DNA from: Christensenella sp. UBA1259
GTDB lineage: Bacteria; Bacillota; Clostridia; Christensenellales; Borkfalkiaceae
Direction of reading: 5' to 3'
Assembly: GCA_002308755.1 (NCBI GenBank)
Contig: DBVR01000011.1
Location: 44,574-54,431 of the forward strand
DNA length: 9,858 nucleotides
The notes beneath the pieces were generated by a model. The model searched no databases. It saw nothing but the letters and a program-made list of their open reading frames with translations, and had not been told where the DNA came from. The translations under genes were made by a program, and so were the position numbers. Positions 7,644 to 9,858 of the stretch are shown here, piece after piece (the stretch's first letter is position 1; each line of letters opens with the position of its first letter).

Positions 7644-8297
7644 TTACAATCTGCCGTTTAAGTATATTTCGGGAACTTTTCCCACGAGCACCGCTTCGCT
7701 TATAAGGACTTTGGAAAAAAACTCCGTTTCTTTCGACGAGCGAAGAAACTCCACGTTTATTCGGGTTTTTACCGTCACGAATACCGAGTGCAGAGTCTGG
7801 TTTATTCCCACAGACTTAAATTCCCCGCTGATATCGCAATCCACCCCCGAAACGCTTATATACCTGTACTTTATCTGCTTTCCCGTCCCCGAAAGAAAGG
7901 CTATCCCGCTGAAAGCGAGTATCGGGACGTTTACGCCGTTTTTAAGTTTTTCCGACAGTATCCTTTCGGTATTTTGCGCGATATCTCTCGTTATAACGTT
8001 TATTTTAAGGGCGTTCGCGCTTATCATAACGATATCGCCGTCGGAATTTTTCTCCACCGCTATAAGTTCCGAGTATCTTACTTCTTCCTTTAAGGATAAC
8101 GATACAGCCTGATTGACCGACGTTGCCGACAGCGCGTAGGAATTGTCTTTGCAGATATTCACTATGAGTTTAAATACCGCGTTCTGTTGGTAAAAAATTA
8201 TCCCGACAAGCAGAATTATCGCGAAAAATACCAAGAAACGCCGTTTTTTTATTCTGCGGCGTTTGTAGTATATATATTGATCCGTACACTCTATCAT
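7644..8297 (-). CDS. yunB: Sporulation protein YunB-like
   Basis: YunB is a sporulation protein of the SigE (mother-cell) regulon in Bacillus subtilis, anchored in a membrane; its biochemical role is not well defined. This 217-residue protein has a very basic N-terminus (YKRRRIKKRR, 11-20), one membrane helix at about 21-37 and an extracytoplasmic domain. Family-like features are the VNQAV segment (61-65), DGDIVMISANALKIN (86-100), the hallmark GEFKSVGINQTLH (158-170), and the C-terminal EAVLVGKVPEIYLNG (201-215). It is somewhat shorter than the Bacillus protein, by my memory of the family. The ATG at 8297 is the only plausible start before the helix, since the next candidate (TTG, residue 22) would lie inside it. 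No Shine-Dalgarno precedes it, yet CATATAAT ends seven bases upstream. It sits 19 bases after spoVAE and just before the pheS promoter, with no terminator between. Confidence 0.9.
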   Translation of the reverse strand: MIECTDQYIYYKRRRIKKRRFLVFFAIILLVGIIFYQQNAVFKLIVNICKDNSYALSATSVNQAVSLSLKEEVRYSELIAVEKNSDGDIVMISANALKINVITRDIAQNTERILSEKLKNGVNVPILAFSGIAFLSGTGKQIKYRYISVSGVDCDISGEFKSVGINQTLHSVFVTVKTRINVEFLRSSKETEFFSKVLISEAVLVGKVPEIYLNGRL

Positions 8298-8303
8298 ACG
8301 GAA

Positions 8304-8311
8304 ATTATATG
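8304..8311 (-). promoter_or_regulatory. Possible SigE-type -10 box before yunB
   Basis: CATATAAT on the minus strand differs at one base from the SigE -10 form CATACAAT. It lies in the 19-base gap between the spoVAE stop and the yunB ATG. The -35 region 13-15 bases upstream (TCTAAAA, 8331-8325) is a poor match, so the call is tentative. If used, transcription would start at or very near the A of the yunB ATG. Confidence 0.4.
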
Positions 8312-8316
8312 ATTTT

Positions 8317-8685
8317 TCAGTTCTTTTTAGACCTTGAACGGAATATAAGGGAAAACAGGTACCCGAACACGATTGCGGCGGTTATTCCCATTGCGGCGGC
8401 GGTGATTCCGCCGGTTACCGCGCCGAAAAGACTTTCTTTCGCGCCCTCTTCCGCCCCCTTTGCCAGAAGATACCCAAACCCCGATATGGGAACGGTAGCT
8501 CCAGCGCCCGCAAAGTCCACTATATACTGGTACAGCCCGAAGGCTTGTAGCGTAAGCCCCGTTAAAAGAAAGTACACGAGAATCTTTCCCGCGGTGATCT
8601 TCGTGTAATTTATGAGCAGTTGCGCCACCGTACATATAGCCCCGCCAACCGCAAAAACTTTCAAAAACATTAAAAATATTTCCAT
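8317..8685 (-). CDS. spoVAE: Stage V sporulation protein AE (SpoVAE/SpoVAEb)
   Basis: Small integral protein of the spore inner membrane; part of the SpoVA complex needed to take Ca-dipicolinate into the forespore and release it in germination. The 122 residues have membrane segments at about 4-25, 32-52 and 92-115, and a basic tail RSRSKKN. The family hallmark GAGATVPISGFGYLLAKG lies at 60-77, followed by the glycine/alanine-rich VTGGITAAAMGITAA. It is of normal length. The ATG is one base after the spoVAD stop (TGATATG), and its ribosome site GGTGGAG (8700-8694) lies inside the end of spoVAD, so the genes are co-translated. SpoVA operons are normally SigG-driven in the forespore; the promoter would be outside this window. 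Confidence 0.96.
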   Translation of the reverse strand: MEIFLMFLKVFAVGGAICTVAQLLINYTKITAGKILVYFLLTGLTLQAFGLYQYIVDFAGAGATVPISGFGYLLAKGAEEGAKESLFGAVTGGITAAAMGITAAIVFGYLFSLIFRSRSKKN

Positions 8686-8686
8686 A

Positions 8687-9673
8687 TCAGCACTCCACCG
8701 CCACGGCGTGCGCTATTCCCGGAATACTTTCCCCCTGCTGTGCAGATACCGAAGACAATAGCGCGCCCGTAGTCATAAGCAATATCTTTTTGAATTTCTT
8801 TTCCTTTAAGCGTTTGTAAAAATACGAACAGAAAGTCATGGAAGAACAGCCCGCTCCGCTTCCGCCCTGATATTCTTTTTCGTTTATATTATATACCATT
8901 TCCCCGCAATCGACGTGCTGGTCTTCTATATCGAAACCCTTTTCCCAGGTAAGGTCTTTCAATATCCGAGAACCCAAAGTTCCGAGATCTCCGCTTATTA
9001 TAAGGTCGTAATCGGAAGGAGAAAACCCCGTTTCCTTAAAATGCGTAACCAGAGTGTCGCACGCCGCGGCAGCCATAGCCGCGCCCATATTGTTGACGTC
9101 GGTAACGCCGTAATCGACTATTCTTCCAACCGTCGCGCAAGAAGTTTTCGGTCCTTTGCCTTTTCGGGAAAGCATGCAAGCCCCCGCCCCCGTTACCGTC
9201 CATTGAGATTGCGGTGGACGGGTACAGCCCAACTCCAAAGGATACCTGTACTGTCTTTCGGCGGAAGAAAAATGACTGCTCGTCGCGCAGATAACATTAT
9301 TCATATACCCGCCGTCTATCAGGACGCTACCCAAAATCATGGCTTCGGTAAAGGTAGCGCAGGCGTTATAAAGCCCGAAATACCCCGTTTTAAAGTTTCT
9401 CGTCGCAAAAGTAGCGGAAATTATCTGATCTAAAAGATCGCCCGCAAGCACGGCGTCTATATCCGATTCGGGTTTTCCCGAAGAATTTATACACTCCGAC
9501 AAAGCGGTGTAAAGTATCTGCCTTTCGGCTTTTTCAAAGGTTTTTTCGCCCAAAGTGTCGTCTTTTAATTTTACGTCTATAAATTCACCGATAGCGCCTT
9601 CGCTTTCTTTCGGTCCGCCGACCGATTTTGCGCAGGATATAACGGGCTTGTTCTTAAAAAATATCGTTTTCAT
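8687..9673 (-). CDS. spoVAD: Stage V sporulation protein AD (SpoVAD), dipicolinate-binding
   Basis: Soluble, thiolase-fold component of the SpoVA channel complex; in Bacillus it binds dipicolinic acid at the inner spore membrane. The 328 residues are close to the usual length. The thiolase-like nucleophile region is GLYNACATFTEAM (100-112), with Cys105 in the conserved position. SSHFSSAERQYRYPLELG (132-149), the strongly conserved TRPPQSQWTVTGAGA (151-165), the glycine motif GGSGAGCSS (270-278) and TTGALLS (301-307) follow. It ends with the family's QQGESIPGIAHAVA. The fold resembles acyltransferases, but the role here is ligand binding rather than catalysis. The ATG at 9673 follows TAGGAGAA (9684-9677), which also holds the stop codon of spoVAC. 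No frameshift or missing motif is seen. Confidence 0.97.
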   Translation of the reverse strand: MKTIFFKNKPVISCAKSVGGPKESEGAIGEFIDVKLKDDTLGEKTFEKAERQILYTALSECINSSGKPESDIDAVLAGDLLDQIISATFATRNFKTGYFGLYNACATFTEAMILGSVLIDGGYMNNVICATSSHFSSAERQYRYPLELGCTRPPQSQWTVTGAGACMLSRKGKGPKTSCATVGRIVDYGVTDVNNMGAAMAAAACDTLVTHFKETGFSPSDYDLIISGDLGTLGSRILKDLTWEKGFDIEDQHVDCGEMVYNINEKEYQGGSGAGCSSMTFCSYFYKRLKEKKFKKILLMTTGALLSSVSAQQGESIPGIAHAVAVEC

Positions 9674-9681
9674 TTATTCTC

Positions 9682-9858
9682 CTAAAAAATGTTGTAGATA
9701 CCGTAATAGATAAGTCCTATAAGAACACTCCCTGCGACGCCGAACACTATTATCGGCCCCGCTACCGTAAACATTTTCGCCGCAACGCCGTATATAAACC
9801 CTTCCGTCTTATACTCCATGGCGGGCGAAACGACGGAGTTCGCAAACCCCGTTATAGG
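9682..9858 (-). CDS. spoVAC: Stage V sporulation protein AC (SpoVAC), C-terminal end only
   Basis: The last 58 codons are in the window; the N-terminal part, roughly 90 residues, lies beyond base 9858. SpoVAC is a membrane subunit of the SpoVA dipicolinate channel and in Bacillus behaves as a mechanosensitive pore. The visible part begins PITGFANSVVSPAMEYK, continues TEGFIYGVAAKMFTVAGP, and ends in a hydrophobic helix finishing GLIYYGIYNIF. These are the conserved C-terminal features of the family. The TAG stop (9684-9682) forms part of the ribosome binding site of spoVAD eight bases downstream, so the two are co-translated. Confidence 0.95.
   Translation of the reverse strand, partial: PITGFANSVVSPAMEYKTEGFIYGVAAKMFTVAGPIIVFGVAGSVLIGLIYYGIYNIF

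Noticed and set aside
7546..8112. Open frame of 188 codons on the plus strand across the T-box and yunB
   Set aside because: It crosses the pheS promoter and leader start and opposes yunB, whose motifs are clear; no support for translation.
8327..8635. Minus-strand frame of 102 codons overlapping spoVAE
   Set aside because: Arginine/glycine-rich out-of-frame reading of spoVAE; the SpoVAE frame has the hallmark motif and proper ribosome site.
8915..9433. Open frame of 172 codons on the plus strand
   Set aside because: Shadow of spoVAD, whose conserved thiolase-fold motifs lie on the other strand over the same bases.

Overview
The window reads as chromosomal DNA of a spore-forming Clostridia-type Firmicute. 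The signs are the SpoVA dipicolinate channel genes, a YunB-like sporulation protein, a classic T-box leader in front of pheS, and MutS2 next to pheST. I cannot place it below class from sequence alone. Base composition and codon choice look even throughout. I see no mobile element, CRISPR array, tRNA or rRNA. Every gene lies on the minus strand, so transcription runs from base 9858 towards base 1.

Region 1 (9858 to about 7644) is sporulation. It holds the C-terminal end of spoVAC, then complete spoVAD and spoVAE, tightly packed, then a yunB-like gene 19 bases after spoVAE. SpoVAC, SpoVAD and SpoVAE belong to the inner spore membrane machinery that moves Ca-dipicolinate. YunB is a mother-cell protein in Bacillus, and a SigE-like -10 box sits exactly in front of this copy.

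Region 2 (7643 to 7340) is the only sizeable stretch without a gene. It holds a consensus vegetative promoter (TTGACA, 18 bases, TATAAT) and a tRNA-responsive T-box leader. The leader's antiterminator and intrinsic terminator are mutually exclusive and can be drawn base by base.

Region 3 (7339 to 1) is a run of five co-directional genes behind that leader: pheS, pheT, mutS2, an unknown two-pass membrane protein, and a cysteine desulfurase cut by the window edge. Junctions are 4 bases, a 1-base overlap, 10 bases and a 4-base overlap, with no visible terminator, so the set is probably one operon. Phenylalanyl-tRNA supply would then set expression of a ribosome-rescue/anti-recombination ATPase and a sulfur-mobilising enzyme together with the synthetase.

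Most of the window is recognisable housekeeping and sporulation biology. I did not find a clearly new multi-gene system. The points most worth a second look are the MutS2 Smr domain that has lost its LDLR motif, the direct pheT-mutS2 fusion of reading frames, the placement of yunB with a promoter that would give a leaderless mRNA, and the unknown membrane protein coupled to the desulfurase.
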